From contig JAUPFP010000001.1 of the NCBI GenBank assembly GCA_036925085.1, positions 7,039,722 to 7,103,721 on the forward strand: a DNA stretch of 64,000 nucleotides, given 5' to 3'. Shown here one piece after another: positions 45,928-57,453 of the stretch. The notes below the pieces were generated by a model that was not told the origin of the DNA, ran no database searches, and worked only from the letters and a program-made list of their open reading frames with translations. The position numbers and the translations under genes were made by a program. Each line of letters begins with the position of its first letter. Within the stretch, counting starts at the first letter, position 1. The stretch comes from Brachycybe producta (taxonomy: Eukaryota; Arthropoda; Diplopoda; Playtdesmida; Andrognathidae).

Positions 45928-46532
45928 TAAGAGGCTAGATCACAAAAGAGCAAAGAGCATTTTTTCTATTGAGTCCATAGACCCAATGTTAAAGAAAAAT
46001 GTTAATTTTTAAAATACACAAGTCTCGCCAGCAATAGGTTTATTTTTCATATTTAAAATTGTCCAATATTAAGTTTTCAAAGCGCAATTTGCACCTTAAA
46101 TATATGCTGATCGAGTGATAGAATGACAAAAAATTGGCAAGTGCGGTTCGATTTTAAAAACTATTTCAAAATCGCGAATTTCTAACTCTTACGTTAAACT
46201 CCATTGAGTAAACGCCAAAATAAGAAAAAAATCATCAATTAAAATGCTCGTAAAAATAATTTTAAAAAAATACAATTAAACCACAGTGAAGCCAACACAT
46301 TGGTGCACGCGCTGATTTTTTTTTTCTGATTTTTTAAAATTATTTTTTTATAGATATTTTTACCAAGCATTTTAATGGATAACCTTAAATATGAAAAATA
46401 AACGTATTACTGCGACTGCTGTGTATTTTAAAAATTAACATTTTCCTTGAACATTAGGTCTACGGGCTCAATAGAAAAACGATTCTAGCGCTCTTTGCGG
46501 AGATTTTTCGAAGTAATTTTTCTTCATGCAAA
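45928..46532. mobile_element. Family M foldback element
   Basis: The left arm (GAGGCTAGATCAC, GAGTCCATAGACCCAATG, TTAAAATACACA, ACCTTAAATAT) is inverted relative to the right arm (ACCTTAAATATG, TGTGTATTTTAAAA, AACATTAGGTCTACGGGCTC, AAGCCTCTAA). About 600 bp in all with no gene. Confidence 0.75.
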
Positions 46533-46539
46533 GCCTCTA

Positions 46540-47365
46540 ATCGCAGATTAGAAAAAAGGGGAGGAGTTTCATTAATTAGTAACAAATGGAACCTCCTTAA
46601 TTAGGCACGGCCCGATCAAGTGTACGTGACAAAAGACCTTAAGCCGAGGCAGGGCTGGAACACAGACAAGTGTTGTTTCCAGATTACCCATGTCGAGACA
46701 GGGCTAGAAAGACAGCCGTCTTTCCGGCCCTGTCTCGGCTCGGTTATGTGTGGCAGGTCTATTAAGTTCGTTTCATTTTTTTTAAATTTTTGTCTATAAA
46801 AAAATTGTCATTTTTCTCAAAGTTGGGTCATTTTTAAACTCTCATGAAAATGTTATTTTAAAAGATAATAACGCGAAAATACCCAGGGGTGGGGGGGGAG
46901 GGGATTAGAGGTCCGTCCCAAGCAATTGAGTGATCCGTTTGCATGAATTACTTGGAAAAAGTTCATTACAGCCATAAAAAAAAAGCTTTGTCATGCAAAA
47001 TTGCAAATAACTCAAATTATTACATTGAAATTTACAACAATTGGATTTCCCGAAAATTTTATCAATCCCACACACACACAACAAAATTTAATCAAACTTT
47101 TAAAAAAACATCTTCCAAAAATAAATTTCATTGTAAAATAACGAGTAGGAGGTTAACTATGTTTGCGTCCTTGGCCCGCACTTTGGTCACCGTGCCAAAT
47201 TATAAAATTACATAACATCCACATTTTATGACAGTTTGAAAATGAAGTCAGGTAAAATGACCAAATATTACATTTATTCTAGAAATTGAAATAATATCCT
47301 CTTGTAAGTGATTCTTTTACGCTTCTAGTTTGTAAAAAAAAAAACTCAACTTCATTTTGTCTGCT
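46540..47365. other. Stretch without a gene
   Basis: A palindrome GACAGCCGTCTTTCCGGCCC with CGAGACAGGGCTAGAAAGAC lies near 46692-46738. The open frame 46943-47215 shows nothing recognisable. Confidence 0.45.
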
Positions 47366-47368
47366 TCT

Positions 47369-47662
47369 AAAGGTGCGTTTAGACTACTCGTGCTCGTACT
47401 TGGGCTCGGTGAGGCAGCTAGAGTAATGTGGATCGACTCGCGAGCAGCGATACAAGTAGCACGAGTAACGCGAGTCAAGGGTTCGTCTGGCTCCGCGTGG
47501 TGTCGGTAAATCAAAGAGGTGCTCGCCAGGATTTGAAAGTCCCTGGACGGGGATGAGCATCTCTTTGATGTACCCTCACCAAGCGGAGACAGACGAGCCC
47601 CTGGCTCGCGTTACTCGTGCTACTTGTATCACTACTCGTGAGTCCATCCACATTACACGGGC
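47369..47662. mobile_element. Family R inverted-repeat element, right end lost
   Basis: It begins TAAAGGTGCGTTTAGAC, close to the ends of the element at 55646-56253. AGTAATGTGGATC.GACTCG.GAGCAG..TACAAGTAGCACGAGTAACG pairs with CGTTACTCGTGCTACTTGTA and further complement; inner TCAAAGAGGTGCTC pairs with GAGCATCTCTTTGA. The expected right end is missing where a CAGTGGCGTA (hAT-type end) sequence begins. Open frames inside come from the palindrome. Confidence 0.7.
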
Positions 47663-48160
47663 TTGTCGCAGTGGCGTAAGCATTGGGCGAGGGGATATAG
47701 GGGTTTGACACCCCCCCAAAAGCTTAAAAAAATGAAAAAATTTTTTTTTCCAAAATGCATTAAGATGCTAATATATTTTTCTTAACACCTAACAATTTTT
47801 TGTTCATCCCCCAGTGGCGTAGATAGGGGGCGGTTAACCCAGGGCGAAGATGGTCCAAAAAGAAATTATGACATTTTTTTTTCGCTCGCTGCGCTCTTTG
47901 TGTTTTGTGCATTTTAGGTAATTATGCAAATTTTTAGTCCTGCAAAGTCAATTACTTTTCTATTTTCCTACAACTTTTTTTAAAAAAATATAATAATCTG
48001 ATGTTTCAGTTTTTGTTCAAATTTAAGTCATGTGCTTTAAATCACTGATTGAAAGATTCAAACCGCGATATAAATCGCATAAATTTTATTTTTTTTTTTA
48101 AAAAATCCAATATTTTACGAATTTGTCAGATGCTTAATGAAATCACGTGAATTAAGGCAG
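47663..48160. mobile_element. hAT-type ends and AT-rich DNA
   Basis: CAGTGGCGTA occurs at about 47670 and 47813 in the same orientation, each the usual start of a hAT-type element. No TSD or right end was resolved, and no gene is present. Confidence 0.4.
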
Positions 48161-48164
48161 GATT

Positions 48165-48785
48165 CTTCACGTGCGGCCGTGATTCACGATCACGACTGCA
48201 GTCTTACATGACCATAGTCACGTTTGCACGCACAGTGACTCCTCTCAGGTCGCTGTTGTGCGACTCACGACCGACCGTGGCAAGAGGGAATCTCCTGATG
48301 CTAGTATCGTCAGTCCTGGGTCAACTTGCATTTTTTGACATGTAGAGTTGTAAACACATCAACAAAACAATAATGATAAGCATACTGAAACTCAGCAAAA
48401 AGTGCCTTCTACCACTGCGACTCCAAACGGTATTGTCGCAGTCACACAGTAGAAACACCGTTTGCACAGTCTGCTTGCCGGCCGAGCCCTCTGATTGCCA
48501 GCCACACACTCTGGTTGCTTGCTGTGCACTCTGGTTGCCGGCAAAGCATTCTGGTGGCCATCCATGCACTCTGGTCACCGACTGCACACTCTGGTCACCG
48601 ACTGCACACTCTGGTCACCGACTGCACACTCTGGTCACCGACTGCACACTCTGGTCGCCAGTCGCATTAGCATCAAAAGAACTGCTCAGATACAAAACTA
48701 TTGAAACAAGTCCGTTTGTCTGGGTCGCGGGTCGCAATCACCGTTCACAGTCGCACCTGAGGAATCTTACCCTCTTAAAAGGACA
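48165..48785. mobile_element. Inverted-repeat element with a 20-bp minisatellite
   Basis: GGATTCTTCACGTGCGGCC near the left and GTCGCACCTGAGGAATCTTA near the right are partial inverted repeats, with CACGACTGCAGTC-like words at both sides. Between 48562 and 48660 lie about five units of CTGGTCACCGACTGCACACT; looser versions (CACACTCTGGTTGC) precede them. Open frames are repeat artefacts. Confidence 0.6.
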
Positions 48786-48789
48786 ATTT

Positions 48790-49940
48790 TAAATCACTCC
48801 ACATTGATTGTGTAACTAATAAATGTAAATTAAAACTTAAATCGTTAAGTTCTTTAATTACAGATGCGGATGAAGATGACGTCATTGTGACGTCGGCTTT
48901 GTTGATTTCAATCTCCGGGGTGTTTATCTTTTTAATTTTATATTCTGTTGTTGTGAGGTAAATATAATAATAGCTGTTGTTTTGTACCTGTTTTTTTTTT
49001 TACTACTACTAGTCTCTCTTCTGCCATAAATGATTGTTTCAAGTCTCCAAGTTGTTGGGAATAACCCGCTAATAATAATTACATACTGAGTAGAAGTTTA
49101 AAAAAAAATATCTAATAATAATAAATAATGGTGCTCTATGAGATAAATGTTATTTTGTTTGTCAAGAACTATGTAATAATAATTGTTGTTAATATGCATC
49201 AGTGGCGCTGATGACGTAGAAGAAAAAAAAAAAGAAGTCTATCATATTTTATATTTTGTTGTTTTTATTCCTAATATCTTGTTTATGAGGCGCTAAGAAT
49301 ATTTTTTTTAAAAAAAGTTGTAATAATTTTGAAACAATAACAACAACAGCAGCAACCGAACATACATTGGGAACCCGTCGGATCGGGGTTTCCCAAGTTG
49401 TTAAAAAATCTCTCAACCAGGTCTCGTGACGCCAAGAGGCCCGTGGCTGCGTAACCTCCCCGCCCGCCCGCCTGCTCGCTTGCTGGCTGGCTGGCGGGCT
49501 CGCCACGTCATTTTATTTTTCTCTTCACGCATGTTTGAGAAATTATTATTTAAGTGACGTCACAAGCTCATAGATGTTTATGAACTGTGACGTCACCATT
49601 GTAATTCTTTCTATACTTTGGAGGGTGGGTTTTTTTTTTGTAAATTATCCAAACTTTCTTCCTGTTTATTTTTAAAGTTTTTCTATTGTCAAAACTTTTT
49701 TTTTAAGTGTCAAAATATATAGGTCTCTCTCTCTCTCTCTCTAAATATACTTTAGAAATAAATACCTTCGAGAAATTATAATTGTCACGTACCTGTTGTA
49801 CTTGTCCCTGACAAGAATTCTCAGGAAAGAAAAAAGAAGTCTGGTTCTGTCATTCACATACTCATGAAAAAATAAAATGAATTGTTTAGTTTGGACGTTT
49901 TTTTTTTCTTCTTCTTCTTCTTTACCTTTAAGTTACATTG
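48790..49940. other. Stretch without a recognised gene; three CRE octamers
   Basis: TGACGTCA at 48877-48884, 49555-49562 and 49588-49595. GC-rich GCTGGCTGGCTGGC repeats near 49480. The open frame 49249-49506 shows nothing recognisable. This is a candidate regulatory stretch only by its octamers. Confidence 0.35.
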
Positions 49941-49944
49941 AGCT

Positions 49945-51310
49945 GAGGTCACACTACTTTAAAATTTCCCTTATCATACAAGCAATTTTTCATGCAATTA
50001 AATACTTGTGATTTAATTTGCAATGAGACTTGCAAAATTTGCAACTTTTTAAAAAATAAACTTTTCACATCACACATGAAACTAGTTTAATTAAGAAAAA
50101 AAAATAAGATGGAATTCAAAACAAAAAAATTTGAAATGCAAATTCAAATACCTCTTCATGTCATTTTTCTGATTGGTTGTTTTATGGCGAGTATCATAGA
50201 AAGACTCTCAGAAGTTGAACAGTGCAACTTCATCAGACTAGGTCTCATATAAGTTGCAATAAGTTGAAAGTCAAATCACACTACACACTAAAGCCTCTAT
50301 GACACAAGTAACTTTAGATGCAATAAAACGTGCGGTTGAAATTGCAAAGACACTTGTAATTGCAACTTTTTAATAAACTTTTCACATCACACATGAAACT
50401 AGGTTAAGTAACAGAAAATAAGATGGAATTCAATAAATTGCAATGAAAAATGGAAAAACCTCTGATGTTATTTTGTATTTCACTTCTGATTGGCTGTTTT
50501 ATGGCGAGTATCATAAAAAGTCTCTCAGAAGTTGAACAGTGCAACTCCATAAGACTGGGTCTCACAACAAGCTACATTAAGTTGAAAGTCAAATCACACT
50601 ACAAACTACTCAAGCCTCTATGACACAAGCATTTTTTCATGCAATTAAATACTTGTGATTTAATTTGCAATGAGACTTACGACTGCAACTTTTTAATCAA
50701 CTTTCATATCACACATGAAACTGGTTTTACTACTGATTTCATAAGTTGTTTAATGAATTAAACAATTAGATAAGAAAAAATAAGATGGAATTAAAAAAAA
50801 GTGAAATGCAAATTCATACCTCTGATGTCCCTTTGTAGTTCACTTCTGATTGGCTGTTTATGAAGAGTATCTTAGAAAGTCTCTTAGATGTTAAACAGTG
50901 CAACTCCATGAGACTGGGTCTCACATAAGTTTCATTAAGTTGAAAGTCAAACCACACTACAAACTAATCGAGCCTCTATGACATAATTAACTTTTCACGC
51001 AACAAAAATTGCAGTTGCAATGAGACTTGCAACTGCAACTTTTTAATAAATTTTCATATCACACTTGAAACTGGTTTCATAAATTGTTTACAGAAAGCAA
51101 CTAATCAAATGAGGAAAAATAATAAAATGGAATTTAAAAAAAACAGGGAAATTGAAACCTCGCTGATGTCATTTTCTAGTTAACTCCTGATTATTGTTTG
51201 CTGGAAAATTTAATAAAACGTTTATCAAAAATGAAAACATGCTTAATTAAACTCCATGAAACTGGGTCTCACACAAGTTTAAAAAAAATGTTACAACAAG
51301 TTAAATGTCA
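49945..51310 (+). repeat. Four tandem units of about 330 bp
   Basis: Each unit has GCAATGAGACTTGCAA, TCACATCACACATGAAACT, AAATAAGATGGAATT, TTCTGATTGG.TGTTT, AACAGTGCAACTCCATGAGAC and AAGTTGAAAGTCAAATCACA in this order, then GCCTCTATGACA. The units diverge by roughly one base in ten or more, so the array is old. Confidence 0.85.
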
Positions 51311-51800
51311 AATCACACTACAAACTCTTTAAGTTACATGGCTTATTGCAACTTTTATTGCACTCTTAAGTTTGATGTAAATTTTTTGCGCAGCATCGGG
51401 CAACACTACCACTTACAACAAATGCATTTTGGGCTACATTTTATAAAACCTACCTTTGTCGTAATGCTGCAATTTTGTTATAAAGATGGGCTGTTTGTAA
51501 AGGAGAGAGGTCCACACTACTCAACAAATTGTTTTAAAGCGTAGTGTGTTGCAGCATCATGCAACATTAACACTTGCGACAAACGTATTTCTGGCTACAT
51601 TTTTTAATGCCTACATTTGTTAGAATGTTGCAACCTCAGTAGGAACTTTGTTGTTTGTGTAGATGTGGTCACACTACTCAACAAATTATTCTAAACGTGT
51701 TGCCATTTGCAGCAAATGTATTTCTAGCTATATTTTATAAAACCTATAGATTTGATAAAAAAAATACTGCAACCTCAGAAAGGAAGCAAATTGCACTGTA
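51310..51800 (+). repeat. Family V-like tandem repeats
   Basis: CACACTACTCAACAAATT, TTGCAGCATC.GCAACA and GGCTACATTTT.TAA recur two or three times with a period near 130-150. End words resemble the V elements at 23977 and 25267. The open frame 51305-51544 is part of this repeat. Confidence 0.65.
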
Positions 51801-51804
51801 ATGT

Positions 51805-52990
51805 TGCACAACCAGTTGTTTGGTAATCCGAGAAAGAAAAAAAAAATCTACACAATCATTCAAAAATTTGAAATAACACCAGGTTCATTAAATTCAACAC
51901 AAATTCACAGCTCATTTTACTTGTGCAGGTTTTCTAATTAAATGAGTAAGGATTTATTATTAAAGTTAAAAAAATATGCTTTTTTTTTTGCATTTTTCAA
52001 AGAATCTGGTTTGAGGCTAGGCTTGATCTTTAATCTCTTTACCTCCAATATAAGTGTGTAATTTGGCATTTCAAATATTTCTTCTGATTTTTGTTAAATA
52101 TATTCTAAAGAAATACCTTTTTTAGCAACAAAAAAAAAAATGCCTCACTCCTTTTCTACTCTCTCTCTCTCTGTCTCCCCACGCAAAAATGATCAAAAAT
52201 AGCAACGGAAAAAGGAGTCTTGTTAATATTAATTTCTGTTGGCATTTAAAGCTGGCGCCACAAAGTGGTTGACGGAAGGTTGCTTCACACGGACCACCAT
52301 AAAGGCACTATCGATAACAAATTGCCTTTCTGTCAACCTGTCAGTGTGGGTCACTGCCATTACCTTGATTATTATCAGTGGCACTGACAAACAAGTGGTG
52401 GTCGCCACTTGTGGCAGGACTCAACCACTCATCGTCAACTTGTTTTGCAAACACTTTCTCCATGTATCAGCTAAAAAAAAACGACCACTTTACGTGGTGG
52501 CTCCATAAAGTAGTTCATGTGAAACCTCTGCTTAAAACTTTCCACTTGATAAAGAAATAATTAAGGGAAAGTGGTGGAGGTCAACAGATTCCATTCAATT
52601 CCTTTTTTTTTAAATTGTTTCCTTTTTTTTTACTAAATGGAATGTAATAACAAAAAAATTATTAGCTACTAAAAATCGTATTTTTCTTTAAAGTGTTCTA
52701 AATTGGGTTTGCATTGTTGAAATCAGTTACAAATTTCAGAAGAAGAAAACATTTTTGCAGCTTCGATCTTTAAATTCTCTGAAGAATTTCAACTTCATTT
52801 TTTAAAAAAAAAGTGTTTTAGATAAAAATAATATTCAAAAATGACTCGTTAATAAAACGAACCAGATGAGCTTTCATTAGAAAATAAATGTATTTCATTG
52901 AAAATAGCCTCCAACAGACCTGGAGTGGCCATGTACTCATAAACGTAATGTTAAAGAAACTTGACATAAGTTCTATAATAGCAATGCCAG
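51805..52990. other. Stretch without a gene; one weak inverted repeat
   Basis: Around 52247-52515, GGCGCCACAAAGTGGTTGA and CACGTGGACCACC-like words are mirrored by CCACTTTACGTGGTGGC, so a small inverted-repeat element is possible. Long A and T runs elsewhere. Confidence 0.4.
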
Positions 52991-52993
52991 TGT

Positions 52994-53293
52994 TATACCT
53001 TGTACACACATTAGATAAATTTATTCAAATTAAAATGTGTTTAGGTAAATTATACGGAATCCAGTTAAGGACATGAACACCAAATAAAAATTGACTTTAT
53101 TATTAATATTTTAAATTCAAATACTAAATCAATATTTTTTCAATAGTTTATATTTAAGTATTAACTCAATATTTTCAGATTATTAACTGAATAAATTGAA
53201 TTCGACATATTGTTTGTTTGTCCTTTACAGGGCTCTGTAGAACACGTTTATTATTTAAATGCATTTAAATTATCAGCTGTGTGTACTATATAT
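52994..53293 (+). mobile_element. Family G element, full copy
   Basis: Same order of blocks as at 29025: ACCTTGTACACACATTAG, GGTAAATTATACGGAATCC, GACTTTATTATTAATATT, TTACAGGGCTCTGTAGAACA, ATCAGCTGTGTGTAC. Confidence 0.8.
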
Positions 53294-53517
53294 TAGAGAC
53301 ATGTATTTGAGGTTATTAAAGATTTATGATGCTGAATTTAAATGTAAAATTAATAATTTTAAGGATGAACCGATTTTATTGAGTCGATTTTTTAAGAATC
53401 AATTTCCCTCTTAATGATCGAAGAAAATACGATTTCTTTATCCTGATTGAGGTTGAAGCAAAACAGAATTACAGAATATTATTTTAGTCAGATTTACAGA
53501 ATATTAATTTATTTGTA

Positions 53518-53642
53518 GTCTGACGTCACATATGCTCCGCCCCTTTTCAACGTTGAACCACACAACAAACCAATTAGAAGTTGCCGGTCGTCATAAAAAG
53601 GGCGGAGCCAACTGAAGTTCTTCCCGATTTCTAAATGCCTGT
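53518..53642 (+). mobile_element. Family A MITE, right half only
   Basis: It starts in the element centre (GTCTGACGTCACATATG) and runs to the right end CCCGATTTCTAAATGCCTGT. The left half is missing. The centre carries TGACGTCA at 53521-53528. Confidence 0.8.
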
Positions 53643-53891
53643 CATGAGACGTGGTTAACCTCGCAGTTAATGTGTTACTTAAATGGCTGTAGCAACCAAA
53701 CCGGCAATTTGAAACATCATTAAAAATACCTCATTACCTGAAGAACATATTAAGGAATGGACAGAATTTTTTTTTTAAATTCAAAGATGTTCCTGAACAA
53801 CGAAACATAAGCTAGCAAAATGGACCTTTTTTTTTTAGATCAATGATCTTTAACGTGGGTCAGGAAACTTAGCATAATTCAAAAAAAGTAT

Positions 53892-54096
53892 ACAATTAGA
53901 AATCGGGACAAACTTCAGTTAGCTCCGCCCTTTTTATGACGACCGGCAACTTCTAATTGGTTTGTTGTGTGGTTCAACGTTGAAAAGGGCGGGGCATATG
54001 TGACGTCAGACTACATAACCAACCAATTAGAAGTTGTGTTCGTCATAAAAAGGGCGGAGCCAACCTGGAAGTTCATCCCGATTTCTAATTGCCTGT
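53892..54096 (-). mobile_element. Family A MITE
   Basis: About 205 bp, left end reduced to ACAATTAGAAATCGGG (four bases of the usual end lost), right end complete (CCCGATTTCTAATTGCCTGT). TGACGTCA at 54001-54008. No clear TSD, in keeping with the damaged left end. Confidence 0.85.
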
Positions 54097-54569
54097 GTAA
54101 AAAAACTTGGTACGTGATCACAACATTCAAGAAGTGACAGCATGTTCATTTATTGTTCAAAAGACAGTTTCAAGTAAATAAGGTATACAGGAATCATGAG
54201 ACCATATGTTCAAATTCAATTCACTGAAGTACACACACACCAGCAATCAGCTTTCGAGATCCATGTGGCAAGGGGATAATCTCCAATCCATAAATGACTG
54301 TCATTTAGACAAATGTTTAAGTCAAATAATCTTAAAATTGAATTGTATTTCTTTTATTGTTTTCGAAATTTACTTAACCTTTTAAAATTTAAAAAAAAAA
54401 CTTTTTTTTTTCGGATTAAAACCAGGAATTTTGTTTGCTTTTAAAATAAAATATCAATTACAAAGTTAACTGAAGGTTATTTAGTTATTTATTTGTCACT
54501 TTATTTCTGGGCTAATTTAGATTAAGAGGATAATAATAATACTGCCCCAAAACAAAAACAAACACTAAT

Positions 54570-54877
54570 GTCTTGTACAGACACACACACATGAGTTAAA
54601 TGAATTCAAATTAAATGTGTTTAGGTGAATTCTACGGAATCCAGTTAAGGACATGAACCAAATAAAAGTTGACTTTATTATTAATATTTTAAATTGAAAT
54701 ACTAAATCAATATTTTGTCAATAGTTTATATGTTATATTTAAGTATTAAGTCAATATTTTCAGATTTATTAACTGAATAAATTGAATTCTACATATTGTT
54801 TGTTTGTCCGTCACAGGGCTCTGTAGAACACGTTTATTATTTAAATGCAATTAAACTATCAGGTGTGTACTATGTAC
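54570..54877 (+). mobile_element. Family G element, full copy
   Basis: It has all G blocks (CTTGTACAGACAC, TTAGGTGAATTCTACGGAAT, CACAGGGCTCTGTAGAACAC, ATCAGGTGTGTACTATGTA). It lies head to tail with the next copy, only four bases apart. Confidence 0.85.
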
Positions 54878-54881
54878 AGTA

Positions 54882-55194
54882 TAATACCTTGTACACACGT
54901 GAGTTAAATAAATTCAAGTAAAATGTGTTTAGGTGAATTATTACGGAATCCAGTTAAGGACATATGAAACAAATTAAAATTGACTTTATTATTAATATTT
55001 TAAATTGAAACACTAAATCAATATTTTGTTAACAGTTTATATATTACGCCTATATTTAAGGATTAACTCGATATTTTGAGATTATCAACTGAATAATTTG
55101 AGTTCGATATATTGTTTGTTTGTCCTTCACATGGCTCTGTAGAACACGTTTATTATTTAAATGCATTTAAAATTATCAGGTGTGTGTTAGGTAT
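54882..55194 (+). mobile_element. Family G element, full copy, tandem to the previous one
   Basis: It starts ACCTTGTACACACGTGAG and ends ATCAGGTGTGTGTTAGGTAT. GGGCTCTG reads TGGCTCTG here. It follows the previous copy directly. Confidence 0.85.
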
Positions 55195-55199
55195 AAAAG

Positions 55200-55640
55200 A
55201 AAATGGATAAATGAAATAAAAACACAAAAAAGTAGAGCGAAATTCGACCACATTTTTATTTTCACTTTAAAAAGAAACTTTAATTTTTTTTTTCTCTTTG
55301 TCTTTCTTTAAAAAAAATTCCTGGTGTTTTTGAATTAATTAATATCTAACAATATACATATATATGGAAATAATACTCTCTCTTTTTTTCTTCAAAATTT
55401 AATTAATTTAATAAATAATTTAAATAGTAAAAATAACACGTGCGACAATTTTTTTTGTATACAAACAAAATACACAATAAAGAGAGAAACAAAACAAAAT
55501 TATGTTACACAGAAATAATTAAATGTTTAGTGCTGAAACAATTGACTCTCTTTGGGTCACAATAAACATTAGGTTTGGAAAAAAATATATATAAGATGAA
55601 TGACATTTTTGCACCACGTGAACAATATAAGTGAAATAAA
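55200..55640. other. AT-rich stretch without a gene
   Basis: Nothing recognised. Confidence 0.5.
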
Positions 55641-55645
55641 AAATC

Positions 55646-56253
55646 TAAAGGCGCGTTTAAACCAGAATTAGATGTTCGCGAACCGCTCGGGAACTGTTCG
55701 ACAGCTGCTCGGAAACTGCTCGAGAGCCGCTCGGGAACTGTTCGACAGCTGCTCGGAAACTGCTCGAGAGCCGCTCGGAAAGTGTTCGAGAGCCGCTCGG
55801 AAACTGCTCGAGAGCCGCTCGGAAAGTGTTCGAGAGCCGCTCGGAAAGTGTTCGAGAGCCGCTCGGAAACTGTTCGAGAGCCGCTCGGAAACTGTTCGAG
55901 AGCCGCTTGGAAACTGCTCGAGAGCCACTCGGAAATTGTTCGAGAGCCACTCGGAAACTATTCGAGAGCAGCGCGAGAACTGTTCAAGAGCTGCGCGGGA
56001 TCTGTTTGAGAGCCGCTCAGAACTGTTTGAGAGCCGCTCGGAAACTGTTCGAGAGCTGCATAACGCCTACACCAAAAAAGTAGCATGTTCGGCATTGCAA
56101 ACAGCTTACCAGACTTTGCTAGTTCACCAAACGTTCGCATAGGGCAGATGTTCCAGAACTTATTCTTTGATGTTACCGCCTCAACAGCAAACTTTGTAAT
56201 GGTTCGCAAACAGCTCTGGGACGGCTCGTGAGCTTGGTTTAAACGCGCCTTTA
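55646..56253. mobile_element. Family S MITE with internal 22-bp minisatellite
   Basis: 608 bp; ends TAAAGGCGCGTTTAAACCA and TGGTTTAAACGCGCCTTTA form a perfect 19-bp inverted repeat; TA at both outer ends may be the target duplication. Between about 55672 and 56058 lie about 17 units of TTCGAGAGCCGCTCGGAAACTG (split: TTCGAGAGCCGC, TCGGAAACTG) with variants ACAGCTGCTCGG and CTGCTCGAGAG. Long open frames on both strands here are repeat artefacts. Confidence 0.85.
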
Positions 56254-56336
56254 GTGTTGCCACCTATTGGCTGGGGAGAGCAAAACACTTGGCTTGCTTC
56301 TTTTTTTTTGTGGTCATTCTGAATTATCTTAAGGCA

Positions 56337-56890
56337 TGACGTCATGGCGAGTAAAATTACTCTCGACAATGTGTTAAGATCAATCCGAACGACTGCAAAT
56401 GAGGCGCAGCTGAGTCAAGTTTTACTTCCCCCGTCCTATAGGTGGCAGCACTGTAATTTTATTTCTCTTTATTCCATTGGTGCATTTGAAAATGACAACT
56501 TATGTTCCACCTGTTCCACCTATCCCCCCTCCCCCTTCCTACCAAATAACCCGCTTAGTTTCTTTGTTGTCATTTTCAAATGCACTTATGGAGTCTTATC
56601 TTTTATTTTTATATGATCTTTGACATCGATATGACTATACTTGGACGGATTTCTGCACGTGCAAAAATTAAGTGCAATTTTGGAGTATTTTATTCTCGAT
56701 GCTGCTGCCCTCTGTCTGCCTGGGTTTTTTTTCTCTACTCGTGTCAGACAACTGAACCTTCAGATTTTTTTTTAGTTAAATTATTTTTCTTCTTCTGACG
56801 TTTGAAAGTTAAAAAAAAAACGCGTGTAAAATTATATATTTTAAAATTGTAGTCCCTGAGTAGATTAACATCCTATAAACATTAAGACAT
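56337..56890. other. Stretch without a recognised gene
   Basis: It begins at a TGACGTCA octamer (56337-56344). The plus-strand frame 56344-56616 (90 residues) is not recognised. Otherwise AT-rich. Confidence 0.4.
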
Positions 56891-56924
56891 TTTTTTTGGA
56901 AGAGGGAGGAGGCGTTCGGATCCA

Positions 56925-57116
56925 GCACAAAAAACAAATTCGTTTGCCCCGCCCTTTTATGAGCGTCAGACCAAATATCAACCAATTAGAAATTGCCGTC
57001 CTTCATAAAAGGGCGGAGCAAGTGACATCAGACCAAATAACAAACCAATTCGAAATTACCGTTCCTCATAAAAGGGCGGAGCAAACGAATTTGTCGTGGC
57101 TGAAGCCAATTGCCTG
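56925..57116. mobile_element. Family E MITE of the A/B/C group
   Basis: CAAATTCGTTTGCCCCGCCC at the left pairs with GGGCGGAGCAAACGAATTTG at the right. The interior contains the shared modules CCCTTTTATGAGCGTCAGACC, AACCAATTAGAAATTGCCGT and CATAAAAGGGCGGAGCAAGTG, some in duplicate. The right end reads GCCAATTGCCTGT; the left outer end is eroded. Confidence 0.75.
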
Positions 57117-57453
57117 TAGAGGGGCGTGGCTTGGAGAAGGGCAAAATATGTGCGTGTGAGTGGTAGCGGGTGGGGAAGAGACATAAAGGGGGGCTGACCA
57201 CTTTTTTATACATAAATTAGGGCAGACGATAGAGGGGGGAGGAGGAATAGCCAATAGTATCACATAAAAAATTAAAGGTGATCGGTGGGAATTTATTCAG
57301 AGTTGGAAAAAAAAAAAAAAATCACAAATTTCTAAATTAAATTGTTAATTTTTAAAGTTCAATATTATAAAAGTTTATTATGAAGATTGCCGAAAATAAA
57401 TTCTATTTAAATTTGAATTTACTGGCTAACATTTTTTTGTTTGTTTTGTTTTA

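Noticed and set aside
55657..56142. Long Arg/Ser/Glu-rich frames on both strands
   Set aside because: Translation of the 22-bp array in family S.
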